Shown one piece after another: positions 21,632 to 33,743 of a DNA stretch of 64,000 bases (positions within the stretch are counted from its first letter, which is position 1; every line of letters starts with the position of its first letter). The notes below the pieces were generated by a model. That model searched no databases. It saw only the letters and a list, made by a program, of their open reading frames with translations, and had not been told where the DNA came from. A program made the translations under genes and the position numbers. This DNA comes from Knoxdaviesia capensis (lineage: Eukaryota > Ascomycota > Sordariomycetes > Microascales > Gondwanamycetaceae), in assembly GCA_001510575.1 (NCBI GenBank), contig LNGK01000008.1, positions 5,404,981 to 5,468,980 of the forward strand, written 5' to 3'.

Positions 21632-24577
21632 ATGAAAGCCTCCGTGCCGTCGGCTACGGCCCTGGCCTTGGCCGGTCTGGCCGGCCTTGTCCGTGCCCAG
21701 TTTAGCGACTGGTCCGAACATCAGGTCAATACTTCGATATGCCAATGGGCCACTCCCCGAGGTAAGTGTTGCTCGTCCGTGTAACCGTGACTTCGGTCCA
21801 CATGGTGCGGTCCACACTGACGGCTATCGGACCCGATGTGTCACCGACCCCGTGTCTCTCTCCCCGTCTCCGTGCTTGACTGACCAAGAGTGTGACCCGT
21901 TCAGCTGTTGTTGTCCGTGATTCGCTCTACCTCGATGGCGGCAAGATGTATTGGAGCCCCGGCATGGACGACGGCTCTTACGGCGCCGTCATCAACGACA
22001 GTAAGTCGATGATCTTCCTCGCCCGCTTCTTCTGTGACATCTCGTTCTCGATATTCACGCTTCTAACTTCCGGAATCAGACAACCCCCTCGGCTACATGT
22101 TGAGTCTCAACTTCAGCCTCTCGTTCAAGATGAACGGCGCCGAGCAGAACCAGACGTCGCTGTTCCGCCTGACCTCCAAAGCCATCGGCGGCGAGGGCAA
22201 CGCCGCCAACAACGGCGTGCCCAACTACAACGACGGCGGCCTGCTCGCCAACGACGGCGGCTTCTTCCTGTACGGCGGCCTTGTGCAGAAGACCGACGCC
22301 TTCCCCGAGCCGCGCGCCGACGACGTGCTGTCCTACCAGGCCTTCCTGTACGGCGCCGACCGGCCGTTCCGCCCCGGCTTCGTCGAGGACCGCCTGCCGT
22401 CCGGCGTCACGCGCTACGTGGCCCACGGCGCCGCCGTCAGTGTGCCGTCGGAAAACAAGGCGTTCTACTTTGGCGGCCTGCGCTCGCCCACCGCCGAAGC
22501 TATCTACGACCAGATCAGCTCGCGCAACCGCTCGCAGAACGCCATTGTGCCGTCCAACTACCTCATCTCGCTCACCTACGACCCCAACAACCAGAACACC
22601 GAGACCTGGGAGAACAAGACCCTGTCCAATGGTGTCCGTGGCCGGGCTAACCCGGACGCTGTGTTTGTGCCGGTTGGAGAGCATGGTGTTATTGTGGTTG
22701 TCGGCGGTGTGACGTTCCCTGAATACACCACAACCGTCCGTCTGTCGGAGAACAAGACCCAGAATGTGAGTCAAATGCACCCCTACACTGCAACGTAACG
22801 CCTTTATCTGTTATTGCGTTCTACTAACAAAATCCCACTGCTGTAGACTGCCGACGGCCTCGAGTTCACTCGCCTCATTGATGTCTACGATATCGGCTCC
22901 GACAAGTGGTACCGCCAGGAAACCAAGTCAGACTCGGCCGTCCCCGCCACCGCGCGCGCCTGCGCCGTGCTCGGCTCGGCCATCGACGGCTCCAGCCACA
23001 ACATCTACTACTACGGCGGCTACGACGCCAACGACGTCGCCGAGGCCTTCAGCGACGACGTGTGGATCCTGTCGCTGCCCAGCTTCACCTGGACGAAGGC
23101 CCTCGCCGGCAGCGCCGACCACGCGCGCGCCGGCCACCGCTGCGCCACACCCTACCCGGGCCAGATGCTCGTGGTTGGCGGCTACCGCCCCGCCTCGACC
23201 ACCGGCACCAACCTCGACTGCCTGCCGGGCGGCCTCGTGCAGATGCTGAACATGACCAGCCTGACGTGGATGGACAGCTACGACCCGACGGTGTTCGCGG
23301 ACTACGCCGTGCCGGATGTGATTGTGGCCAAGATCGGCGGCGGCCCGCAGGGTGGTGCCACCGTAAAAGAGCCCGCGGTCGACGGCGGCTGGTCCGACCC
23401 GGCGCTTGCTGCGCTGTTCTCCACTGCCTACCCGTCAACCAAGACCAAGGAGTGGTTCCCGTACCCGGCCGCCGAGTCGACCGACCGCCCCGTGGTGCCG
23501 CCCGAAGAGTCCGGCGGCGGCGGCGGCCTGCCCAGCTGGGTGCCCCCCGTTATCGGCGTGGTGGTCGGCCTGTTCGTCATCACCATCTGCATTGTCGGCT
23601 GGATGCTGTGGCGCCGTCGCCAGATCCTGAAGCGCGGCGGCAGCGATCCGGACAGCTACGAGAACGGCCGCCGCATCATGTCATGGATGCGTGGCCAGCC
23701 GTCGGTCACCAAGGCCATGACTGAGACCACCGAGTCGACCGGCCTGAACGGCGACATGTCGGACATTTCCAAGCCGACGCCGCCGCCTGCGCCCATTGTG
23801 TCGCCTGTCATCCACCACGAGATGGCGAATACCTACATTGCTGAGCTTCCTGGTGAGTTTGTCGAAGCCTTATGATGGCTCCTTCATTTTCTTTTGAGTT
23901 TCGCAGTTACTAAGACGTTTGCCTCAACCATAGACACTTCCCCGCGTGCTGAGCTCCACGACACCGGCCTGACGCCGATCCAGATCGTCGACCGCAAGTT
24001 CGCCGCCCCGTCAACGCTCTCCGACTCCGAGCACCCCGGCTCGTTCAGCTCGCGCTCGCTGCAGGACAGCAGCACCTTCTCGTCGGGCAGCGAGAGCATT
24101 TTCGCCGTGGCAGCCGCCGCCGCAGCCGCAGCCGCCGCCAACATCTCGGCGCGCGGGCCCAGCGACGACACCGCCACGCCGATCGAGCCCGGCACCAGCC
24201 CGCTCTCGCCGCAAGAGTCCGTGATCCTGCCGTCGCCAAGCTCGCGCGTGCTGTCGGGCGTGTCGGCCCTCAGCGACCGCGACATGCGCCACCTGCGCAA
24301 CATCAGCGCGGCGTCCGCCGTCAGCGCCGATTCGGCGCCCGCCGGCGGCCCGCTGCCGACGCCGCAGCGCACCGTGTCGCTCGACCCCGGCCTGTCGCCC
24401 GAGAGCCCCATCGTGCCCGCAAACATCCTGCAGCCCATGGCGCTGCTCGAGTCGCCCGACGCCAGCCCCGGCCGGCCTGACTCGCCCGGGGTGCGCCGCA
24501 GCATGTTCTACGAGAGCCGGGACGATCTGGGCGACGGGACCACGGGCGAGAAGACCGAGAAGAGCGAGACGAAGTAA
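21632..24577 (+). CDS. Kelch-repeat protein with signal peptide, one transmembrane helix and cytoplasmic tail
   Basis: Five exons: 21632-21761, 21905-22000, 22080-22765, 22847-23852 and 23934-24577, all frame-consistent, giving 853 residues. It opens with a signal peptide (MKASVPSATALALAGLAGLVRA, then QFSDW). An extracellular beta-propeller of the kelch type follows, seen as repeated Y/F-x-GG turns with spaced Trp/Tyr (FFLYGG, FYFGG, VVVGG, YYYGGYDAND, LVVGGYRP). Near residues 532-560 come PSWVPPVIG, a hydrophobic helix (VVVGLFVITICIVGWML) and the basic stop-transfer WRRRQILKR. The tail of nearly 300 residues is Ser/Pro/Ala-rich with a poly-Ala run and many SP sites, so probably phosphorylated and disordered. 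The predicted topology is outside propeller, inside tail, as in a wall-facing sensor or adhesion protein; function is inference. Confidence 0.9.
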
Positions 24578-25307
24578 GATTTGAAAACAACGTGGAAGGG
24601 TAATGCGACATTTTGGATGATGATGGAGATGATGAAGATGATGATGATGTATTCTGCTTGGAGGGGAGGACACACGATACGACATACAAAAGTGACTCTA
24701 TATGTCTCTGCTGAAGAGTTTTAGTGTGGCTGTCTTTTCTTAATGCTTGAGGCCGGTAGGTGGATTGGGGTTGGTTGTCTGGATTATGATGATGTCCTTG
24801 ATCTTTTCTCTTTTCTCTTTTCTCTTCTTCTGTGTTTGGGAGGTACTGGCGCTGATGGTTTCAGAGACACTCTCTTGTCCCCTGATATGTTTGGCTTTTG
24901 TTTGTCTTTTCCTGTTCTTTGTGTTTACTCGAACTATGTCCTTATCACTCAGTCTGTGGTGAGTCGAAGGATAACAATCTGTATTAAGTGATGGTACTCT
25001 AAATTATCACGAGTAGTAGCATTAAAGCCCCAATTTTGGCAAGCACGACCACTTGCGACTTGTTGTGTAACATCGGCCATTGCCGAGGACCCGCTCGGCC
25101 CGGGTTCCGGGGGTGATCCACATTGGCCAACTACCGCCGGACCCGATGGCCATATCCCCCCCCCAAAAAAGTCAAACACCCAAAAAGCAAGAAGGCAAAA
25201 AAAAGAGGATCCAAGTTCCTCCCCAAACGCCTGTGACCATGACCAGTTTCCCATCTCAACTTGAACCATCTCACATGTTGGTATCCCCCTAAAAAGGCAT
25301 CCTCCCC
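24578..25307. other. Intergenic between convergent genes
   Basis: About 730 bases separating the 3' ends of the kelch gene (+) and the orphan gene (-). It has a small GATGAT-type run at 24616-24650 and CT-rich patches. I see nothing else. Confidence 0.6.
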
Positions 25308-26150
25308 CTAGTCCTCGTCCTCATCCTCGACGAACTTTGTGACGCGAAAGGTCACCGGGCGGCGGTGATACCAAAAGATCGCGATCACAAAGTAGTTCAC
25401 GCCGTTCCCCTCGCGGCGCGATCCCTTCAGCGCTTGCCATGGCACTCCGCCGAACACCCCGTTCACGTACTCAACGTCTCCGTTGTCCTGAGAGATGTGA
25501 TGGTTGATTGTGGTGCGGGGTCCAGTTCCTGTGTAGAATCTGAGATTGGGGTGGATCCAGTGAGGTATCTCTCTCTCGGGAGCAGCAGGAGGGGTGTGCA
25601 CATCAGCCGTGTTCCGGCGGATTCGGTACCGGATGCGACGATTCACAGGGGGTCTAGCGGTCGGCGTTGTATGCCGTTCTCTCCACCCGTCCCCGGTCTG
25701 TGTGTCCGCGGCGTGGTTGCGCAAAAGATTGGCGAAGTCGGTTGGAGAGGGAGCCACCGACGACAGATAGGACGAAGTATCGTCGGGGACATTGCCCTCA
25801 TCTAGCTCGGAGAACCCCGGGACGGATCCCTCTGTCTCATGAACGGCTGGCAAGACCGCTGCATCAAGGTCTAGAAGGTCAAGAACGAGCGCCTGGTGGC
25901 TGAGGTACTCGCTCTCACCACCCAGGCTGGGCGGGGCAGCGGGGGACGAGAGTCCATCCGGGACGTTCGAGTCCCCGGCGTCGCTGGAATTCTCCGAGTG
26001 GTGTGCTTGGGAAGACATGTTCGTCCGGGTGGACCAGAAGGTGCTGCTGGAGCGGGAGCCTGTAGTACCGTTCATGGTGGACAAGTTAGCGACATGCGTA
26101 CTGGCTGGGCTAGATGTGGATGGGATCATACGGCGTAGGTATGGGGGCAT
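25308..26150 (-). CDS. Orphan fungal protein, 280 residues
   Basis: Single-exon frame from the ATG at 26150 (MPPYLRRMIPS) to TAG at 25308. A later in-frame ATG near 26017 (MSSQAHHSE) is also possible. The first 150 residues are Ser/Asp/Pro-rich and look disordered. The C-terminal third seems folded: HWIHPNLRFYTGTG, GDVEYVNGVFGGVPW and NYFVIAIFWYHRRPVTFRVTKF, with an aromatic and beta-strand-like pattern, ending in an acidic EDEDED tail. No signal peptide or membrane helix. I recognise no family. It faces the kelch gene tail to tail. That it is a real gene is supported by length and by the structured-looking C-terminus, not by homology. Confidence 0.55.
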   Translation of the reverse strand: MPPYLRRMIPSTSSPASTHVANLSTMNGTTGSRSSSTFWSTRTNMSSQAHHSENSSDAGDSNVPDGLSSPAAPPSLGGESEYLSHQALVLDLLDLDAAVLPAVHETEGSVPGFSELDEGNVPDDTSSYLSSVAPSPTDFANLLRNHAADTQTGDGWRERHTTPTARPPVNRRIRYRIRRNTADVHTPPAAPEREIPHWIHPNLRFYTGTGPRTTINHHISQDNGDVEYVNGVFGGVPWQALKGSRREGNGVNYFVIAIFWYHRRPVTFRVTKFVEDEDED

Positions 26151-29100
26151 CACTAGATGCTTTAAAGTGATACTCTCACTGGAGAGAAGAGGATGGGGTG
26201 CTGAAAGCAGGAGGCAGATCGCAATGGTACATATGTCTGTACCAGAAGTTTACTTTACCAGAAGTATGCTTCTAGTGAGATGTTGAGTGAATAGATTGAC
26301 GAGAAGAATATCAAAGAGGAAAAATGGTATGTGGGTGTAAGGAGAAGAAGGTCGTGGGATGAGAGAAAAAGAAATATGAAGAAATAGAGGAGAAGGCTTG
26401 GAGGAGAAGGCTTGGAGAAGAAGTGGAGAGAGAGGAACGGAGAAAAAAGAAAATAGAGAGAGAGGAATAGAGAAAAAGAAAATAGGGAGAGAGGAACACA
26501 GAAAAAGAAAATAGAGAGAGAGAAATGGGGAGGTAAATTTATTAGAGAGTAGAGTAGAAGAAATCAGAACGACGCGAAGACGACTGACGAACGAACCAAT
26601 CGTTTAGACAGGAGGAAAATGAAAAGAGTGAGAGTTGCACAGCAGCGAGGATATCGAGTTGTTTTCAACGTCTCGGTTTCTGGCAGATAAGGAGTCTCTC
26701 TCAAAAAGTCAGCCATACACAAAAGGCACAATCCGGAGATCATCCTCGTTAGCAACTGACTCGATGCTCGTTGCTCGTGCTCTCAATACGTCCAGTATTG
26801 TTTACGTTAGCTAGACTTGTGCCAGCACACCGAGAACATTCTCACGCACTTTTTATCAGTCTTCTCATATCTATCTACATCATCAGGGGGAGGCTTATCT
26901 AAAGTTGATTGTGTCCTCTTTTGTCTAGACGTTGGGGCACGGCGTTCTGGCGTTGATTACTTCAGTTCTTTGGGTGTGCGTGGAACGCTCTCCAACACGT
27001 CTGTCACAGCATGGCATAGGGGAATAGATAGGACTGGCAATGCTATCCATTGCATCTCTCAATATGCTAAAAGTACGAAACTCCATTGCTAGATACACGT
27101 TCCTTCAGTTGTCTTTTCTTTTTCATCCGAGTCGTCATCCTTGTCACTCAATAACCACTTACACTAACCCTTAACCCTAAGCGCCATAATCATCATCAAG
27201 TCACATACCCCGCAACACCCAGTCGACCTAGAATGAACAGAGAAAAAGCTTCCCAACGATTAAGAGGGGTAAATGGATTCAAGTCACAAAAGATAACAGA
27301 AAACAGCAAAGCCAGAGGAACATACCTAAGATATTATAGTCGTTGCAAGAAAAGAAAGGTCGACTTGCTATCTCGTTCTCTTCTCTCCATAACCAGGTCG
27401 AATAGCCACTGAAGACGTTCATAATGGAGGGATACGGGACTTACCGATTGTGGATATGAACAGCGAGACGAAATAAGACAGAACGCCAAACGCCGAACGC
27501 CAAACGCCAAACGCCAGATACAAAAGCAAAATGCCCGGCCGCGAGAACGACAGAAAGACAGAGCAACACGGCGACAGAAGGACAGAACGACAGAACGACA
27601 CCCGCCTAACGCCTAAGCAGAGAAAAAGACAGTCTATAGAGGGAGAACAGCCGGTATATCCTAAGAGGTTGCTCCCCACTGCGTAATGTTTGTTTCACGA
27701 CAGTGGAGAGTTCCTGTTCAGTGGTAATATATGATTAGGTCACTCCACGGCATGCCTCCAGACACCAGCCAAGAGTGAAGCAAAAAGGACCACCCAAAAG
27801 GATGTATCACAGTGATCACTTCGAGGCGCTCCCTTCAGCGGTCGTCTCCACCATGAGGAGTCGACCAGTGAACAGGTTTCAAGAGTGTGTGGGGGGAAGA
27901 GGGCGGAAAAAACCTGCCACATAACGCCGAAGGGGCATACTGGTACCCGGAGAAGAGGTGCAGCCGGAATGAAAACACGGCAGGGGGGACCAGGGAGAGG
28001 AAGGGGATGCTCGATCCATCGAGACGGTCAGTCGGTGTCCCGGGTGAAAGCCCAGAACACGGTAGACGCCGGTTCGAAATTTCTTCCTGGGGAGAGCTTT
28101 TTTGTGGTTTGCTGGTTTTTTTATGGTGTCCCGGAAATCCAACCTATGACATATGAGAGCAAGAGAGAGTATGTTAGTTTCCCTGGGTGGAAGGAATAGA
28201 CAAGAAAGATCAGGCGATGAGTATCTTCAGTGGCTATGGCTTCTGGTTATTGAGAATGAAGAGAAGAAGAGAAAGGTATTGAGTAAGTGTATGAAGTACG
28301 AATGAGGATAAAAGTGGAAACATGGAAGAGAGAAGGGAGGCCCAGATTGGGGGGGGGGGAAGCCAATCCTTTATACCTTTGCAGGTCCGCTAGTGATTGT
28401 AATCCCTCTTCCCCTCTTCTCTTCAGACATCGCTTTTCGGCGGGTTTTCGAGATTATCTTGTTCGGCGAGTCAGTTCATCACATTCGGCGGGTGGCGGCC
28501 GCTACGGAACTCGACCACGCGAGATCAAGTCATCTGCCACTACCAAGATTCTTCAAAAAGAAAAAAAAGAAAAAAACCCTACATTCTGCTAGAATCTGTC
28601 ATGATACTGCCGGAAGAGAGGAAATCTCATAGAAAGGAACTGACTCGCAGTTACTCGAAATCTCTGAAGGCTGGAGGTGTCAGCACAGCTAAGCAGAGCG
28701 CTCCGATCGAAGGAGGGTGAATAATAATGGTGATTTGTGTCGATATCTACGGGTTCTTTCACATGCCAGAACTTGTTTCCTATTCTCTAAGGACTAAGAG
28801 ACTCGCTTCAAGCTTTCAAGAGTCTGCGTCTATTTGATTTTTATTATTGAAGATATCTGCTGTTTATCTGCAGTAACATGTGCAGAGAGTGGATGGTGTA
28901 TGTGTGTACCCTCTCCACTTAGATGCTGGCAAAACTGGCTTGAGAGAAAAGTCGCTGGTGTGTTGTGATACTTGAAACCAAAATCTCGAATGTGCTGTGA
29001 GTTCTGAGTCTGAGTCCGCCTCGATATGCAGAACCAAAGATGGCTTTATCCTAGTGACTTGATATTGACTCGGGAACATTATGCTGTAATGCGGACATCC

Positions 29101-29200
29101 CGTAAGAGAGAAGGCATGTAAATAGAAGGTGAGAAGGAGAGGGGAAACGCGTAGCCCTCCACAATGTCCAAAAAGAAACACGGTAGAGACGAAACAGTTT
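26151..29200. other. Intergenic, 3 kb, with short tandem repeats
   Basis: Between the orphan gene and the MATE gene 3' end. It contains a purine-rich tract at 26330-26530, a telomere-like CTAACCCTTAACCCTAA at 27164-27180, an AACGCC array at 27482-27516 and a 10-base G run near 28350. No coding frame is convincing. Confidence 0.55.
27482..27516. repeat. AACGCC(A/G) tandem array
   Basis: Five units of a 7-base AACGCCA/G repeat. Imperfect ACAGAACG-type repeats follow to about 27600, and two further GCCTAA units lie near 27605. Confidence 0.8.
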
Positions 29201-31473
29201 TCAACCAGATGCGTTCCGGTGACGAGCTTCGCGGGCGGCCCGGTCCCAGTCGGTGAAGTAGATGAACAGGTACTCAGCAGCACCAACCCTAGAAGTCAGA
29301 TCACAGACATAGTTAGCAACGAGACCCCACACACAGAGCAAACAATAAGCAACAAAAACAAAACACAAAACACAAGCACGTGGAGGAGAAGAAACTCACG
29401 ATCCCAAACCGATGCAAACACCCGTCCACAGCCCAAACAGCTTCCAATCCAATGAGAAGGCTGTGAAGAAGGAGATCGGCAGCCCGACGACGTAGTACGC
29501 CACCAGATTCGTGTACCCGCCGATGTGCTGCTGGCCGATGCCGCGCAGCAGGGCGTGGGCAGCCGCGGACAGGCCGTCGAAGATCTCGAGCACCGCCATG
29601 ACTGGCAGGACACCGGCCGCGATCTCGGCGACTTCGACGTCTTTGGTGAAGATGTACGGGATGGCGTTGCGGAAGATAATCAACACTGCTACGTTGACCA
29701 CAGAGACGGCAGCTTCGGCCCCGATTGACTGTAGAGGGGCGAGGATATATGTGGTTAGTGGAGTGTCCATGATGTGGGGGAGATGGATATGTAGCGTAGG
29801 GACACCTAGATAGCAGAACAAAGACATATTTCACTTACCACTACAGCGGCCGTCTTGGCCGCATCCACCAAGCCCGCTCCAATCAGATTCGCCACCCGCA
29901 TCGACGCCGCGACCGAGATCGAGAACGGCACCTGGAACGCACAATCGGCCACAGTGGTGAGCACGCTCTGCGCCGCCAGCTGCGAGCTGCCGAAGCGGGT
30001 CGCCACGAAGATCAGGATCTCAAACGCCATGTACTCGGCCTCGATCATGATCATGCCGGGGATGGCCAGCCGCACCATCGAGCCCCAGTTGGTGAACGCG
30101 CGGCGGCTGAACCCGCCCCAGCACTGCGAGCCGTCGATGAACACCACGTACAGCAGCAGCAGCACCGGCATCAGGTTCTGCGTCAGAACGGCGGCAATCG
30201 GCGCGCCGATGAAGCCCCATTCCCAGCGCCACACAAACAGGTACGTGATTAGCGCGTTGAGTGGCGCCGCAATTAGTAGCACCCACGTGGTGGCCTGGAA
30301 GATACCCTGCGCCTGCACAAAGCGCTTCGCGGCCTCGAAGATCAGGACGGACGGGCCGCCGAACATTAGCACCCGGAGGTACTGGCCGGCAAGCTGAGCG
30401 GTCGCCTTCTCGGGCACAATACGCATCAGGATGGCTTCGCCGTTCCACCACAGCACGGCTACGGGAATGTAGCACAGCAGTAGAAAGTAGCACATACGCT
30501 GAAACTGTAGGCCCACGAGGTGTTTGTGCCCCGATCCATAGGCCTGGGAGCACAGCGTGTCCAGACTTGTAGCCAGGCCGATAGCGGGAGCGTAAAGGGT
30601 GATGATGGAAGACATACTTCCAACTGGAAGAGGGAAATGGGTCGTTTAGTATGGTGTCACCAGTGTCTCGGGTATCAGCATGATAGGAAGTTATAACTTA
30701 CGACTCACGGCTCCAAGCTCCTCCTTGCCAATAGGGCCGACAGCTATTACACTGCTGACTTTTATCGAGTACTGCAGAACAAATGTGATGATAAGGGGAA
30801 TTGAGTAGGAGATGATGGTCTTGGTTTCGCGCTGCCATGTTGTGCGCACACTTCCGGACGCGACGGCAGCATCCCACTGCTGATCCAGGTTATCTCCTAG
30901 CAGCGGCGCAGTCTCGTCATTGCTGGCTGTGCCACCACCGCCATTCGGCGCAGAATCAAGTGCAGAGGACGCCGCCTCTACATCGGCACTAGCCGACGAG
31001 CCCCCTGCAGACTTCCGCACCTTTGTGCTAAACACACGGCGATATAACCGGGAAAAGACCGACGGCGACGGCTCGAGCGTCCGGTCGTGCTTCGGCGGCA
31101 GCAGGTGGTTGTCGCGAAGCAAGCTGCGCTCCTCGGCGCGGGACCGGATGCGCTCCGCGGGCGTCAGCACGGAGTGGTCGAAAGTGTCGGGCCCCAGCAC
31201 CGGCCGGGATGCGCCGTAAGCAATGCCGCTGGGCCGGCGGTACATGGCCGGGCCGGCCACGGGGTCGGTGTCGGACTCGTCATCGGAGTCGGCGATGGCG
31301 TGATTGCGGGTGGGTCCGGTGACAGTCGACGAGGACGACGACGAGCACTCTGCGACGTCCTGGGCGATCACAGCACGGGCAGCCTCGACGGCCGCCGGGC
31401 TGGACGATCGGCGCAGCGATGCGTCCGTCACGATGATTGGTGGGACGGGGCCGGAATCGGAGGGCACAGTCAT
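29201..31473 (-). CDS. MATE-family multidrug/organic-cation antiporter
   Basis: Four exons: 30702-31473, 29839-30623, 29400-29728 and 29201-29288, all in frame, giving 657 residues. The ATG at 31473 sits in a good context (GTCACCATGA). The first 215 or so residues are hydrophilic and Ser-rich with acidic and basic patches, an unusually long cytosolic N-terminus. Then come about twelve membrane helices in the MATE pattern, with family signatures: LGAVS at the first junction, LATSLDTLCSQAYGSG in the second helix pair, QGIFQATTWVLLIAAPLNALITYLF, and AEYMAFEILIFVATRFGSSQLAAQSVLTT in the second half. The short last exon encodes VGAAEYLFIYFTDWDRAAREA before the stop. MATE proteins export drugs or organic cations against protons at the plasma or vacuolar membrane; the closest named fungal member is yeast ERC1. 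The substrate cannot be read from sequence. Confidence 0.93.
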
Positions 31474-33743
31474 GGTGACTTACAGGGGGGGTAGGGAGGG
31501 CACAGAAATAGAGTTAAAAAAAGAAATTTCCAAAAAATCAACGAATGAAATGAAAGCTATCCGAAGAAATAGACCCAAACAGGGACTAAAAGCTGTAGGT
31601 GAAGTGAGACACTAGCACAGAACGAGGGAGCTCAGGTTGAGAAAATGGCGTTCAATGTTTATCCTGTTACAACCGCGTGGGGGGATTTCTTGAAGCGCGA
31701 GCGGGTGAAGACAATCAGACCGAGCTGATTAACGTGGTGGGGGTTTTGCGACTCTGGATTTTGTGAGAACAGAACGAAGAGAAACTACAGTATCACGACG
31801 ACGAAAAGAAAGAAATCAAGGAGCAGGTTCAGGTTGAGTGGCTAGCTCCAAAGAGGAGGAAGAGGAGGAAGAGGAAGAAGAGGAGGAAGAGGAAGAAGAG
31901 GAAGAGGAGGTTGGAGGGATTGGATTAGATTAGATAACCAAGAGCGGTATCGCACTAGACAAGAAAAAAGATGGTGTGAGTCAGTTTGGATGTGAAGGCT
32001 ATCATTAGTCAAGACGTCCGAGATATCGACACCACGGAAGGAACTGCCAGAAAGAGGAATATTTGCAAGAAGGAGCAGAGCCGGGAAGTCGGAAGATAAA
32101 AAAAAAATGCGAGAGGGTGTGGTGGGGGGGGGGAAGGGACGATTTAGTCAGCATAGCATTATTGCTCGGAGACCTGAAATTCCAGGCTCGAGATACAGAA
32201 TCAAGAGAAGACGGATTGAAGCAAATGGCTGCGGAACTTGGGTGGCGAGTCATAGTAGGCTCGCATTTCTTGGTAGTCATAGTGTGTGTAGTGGTGGTGA
32301 TACTGAGCCGGCACGACGGTTATATAACCGGCCATGCCTGGGGCCAGTTTTTTTTCAGTGGATTCGGCCATCCAGCCTTCTGGGAGCATGGGTCATCGAC
32401 GATGGGAGAACCGGCGAAGCAGCTGTGAGTGAGTGCACATAGGATGTCAGATGCCGACAGCGGCAACGCAGTCATACCGAGCAGAGCACGAGCTTGGCGG
32501 GGGAGCTCAAGCCAACCAGAAGAGATATTCTGGGGAGCTACTCTGGCCTCCATTCCTGGAGGACAAGCTGTCGTCATGGTGCAGCCACGATACCGTGTTT
32601 AACATGTGAGAACAATGTTATCGCTGGAGTTGATAGCTATGTGGAGCAGCCTATCGTTCCCTAGAGTCTCCCCAGAGCATTGGGTGCTGGTTAGTAAAGT
32701 TTTCAGGGCCAGATGTTCCAGACGAGCGAGATACAGACCGCCACACCAGAGTCGCAATGAGTTTTGGCAGTATGTTAGGGTTAGCATTAGGGTTGCATCC
32801 TGAGATTTTGTCCCACACTTGCCCATCGCTTCTTGGATCTGGGCCGCCGAAATCTCCGATCCAAGCCCTCCTGATATGCCGTGAGTCAAGATCAAGATAC
32901 TCAAGAGCAATAAGTACATATCGAGCTTCTCTTTCTCTGGCCAGAGAACCTCCCACTCCGAACATTCATATCCAAGCGTGATGATTGGACAATTCGCCAT
33001 CAACAGATTCATGCTAGTCCGGATTTGTTGGTACGGATAAGAATACGGAACCGATTGGCTGGCCAGCCGGCCGACCTTTTTAAGGGAAAAAAGTTCAAAA
33101 AGCTGCGATTGTATTTGCCGCTGCTGCCCGGCCGCCCAACCTCCTCTCTCTCAAATGCCGTGAATCAAGAGCTTTGTGCACATCCCCACGAGAAGACAAG
33201 GAACCGCTGTTAATATTGTTCTGTTCCCCTGCTTGCTTTGACATTGACTCCTCCTCCCCAGCCTCGCTCCTATCATTCACTGATTGACTCTAAATCGAGT
33301 CTAGTGCTTTAAGAAGCACATAAAGAAGACAAAAATCCTCTCCCCTGCACTTAAACCTAAAGTTTTGTGGGGTGGCGGCTCCCCTGAAAATATTCCCCCC
33401 TTTGCTCCAGGATAGCTCTTTTTTTTCTTCTTTTTTTTTGTTGAAAGCGCTCCCCCGAAAACTCCCCATCCTGTCTCTCTTCCTCCTTCTATCCTCGGGA
33501 TCTGGCCCTCTCTGTATTCTTATTTCATTTCTTCCTTCATGATCCTATATTTGTGGCCATAGACATCGTCGCCGTCCCTGCCAAGACAGATATTCCTATA
33601 CAGCACACCAGTGGCCACTTCTTTGAACCCCTCGTGTGCTTCATCAGGTCCGTCCCCTCCACGAGCCTCGGCCCCGAGAACGACCACCCGCGACTTACTC
33701 TCTCCTCGTCCCGGAACTCCTTTGCTCTTTTGGCCTGTACACC
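31474..33743. other. Divergent promoter region between MATE transporter and IDI genes
   Basis: About 2.3 kb. It has a GGA/GAA purine tract at 31851-31911 (CT-rich on the MATE sense strand), a telomere-like TTAGGGTTAG repeat at 32775-32794 and a CT/T-rich leader at 33400-33540 before the IDI start. No coding frame is supported. Confidence 0.55.
31851..31911. repeat. GGA/GAA purine microsatellite
   Basis: Imperfect AGG/GAA trinucleotide array, about 380 bases upstream of the MATE start. It lies in the probable 5' leader or promoter. Confidence 0.85.
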
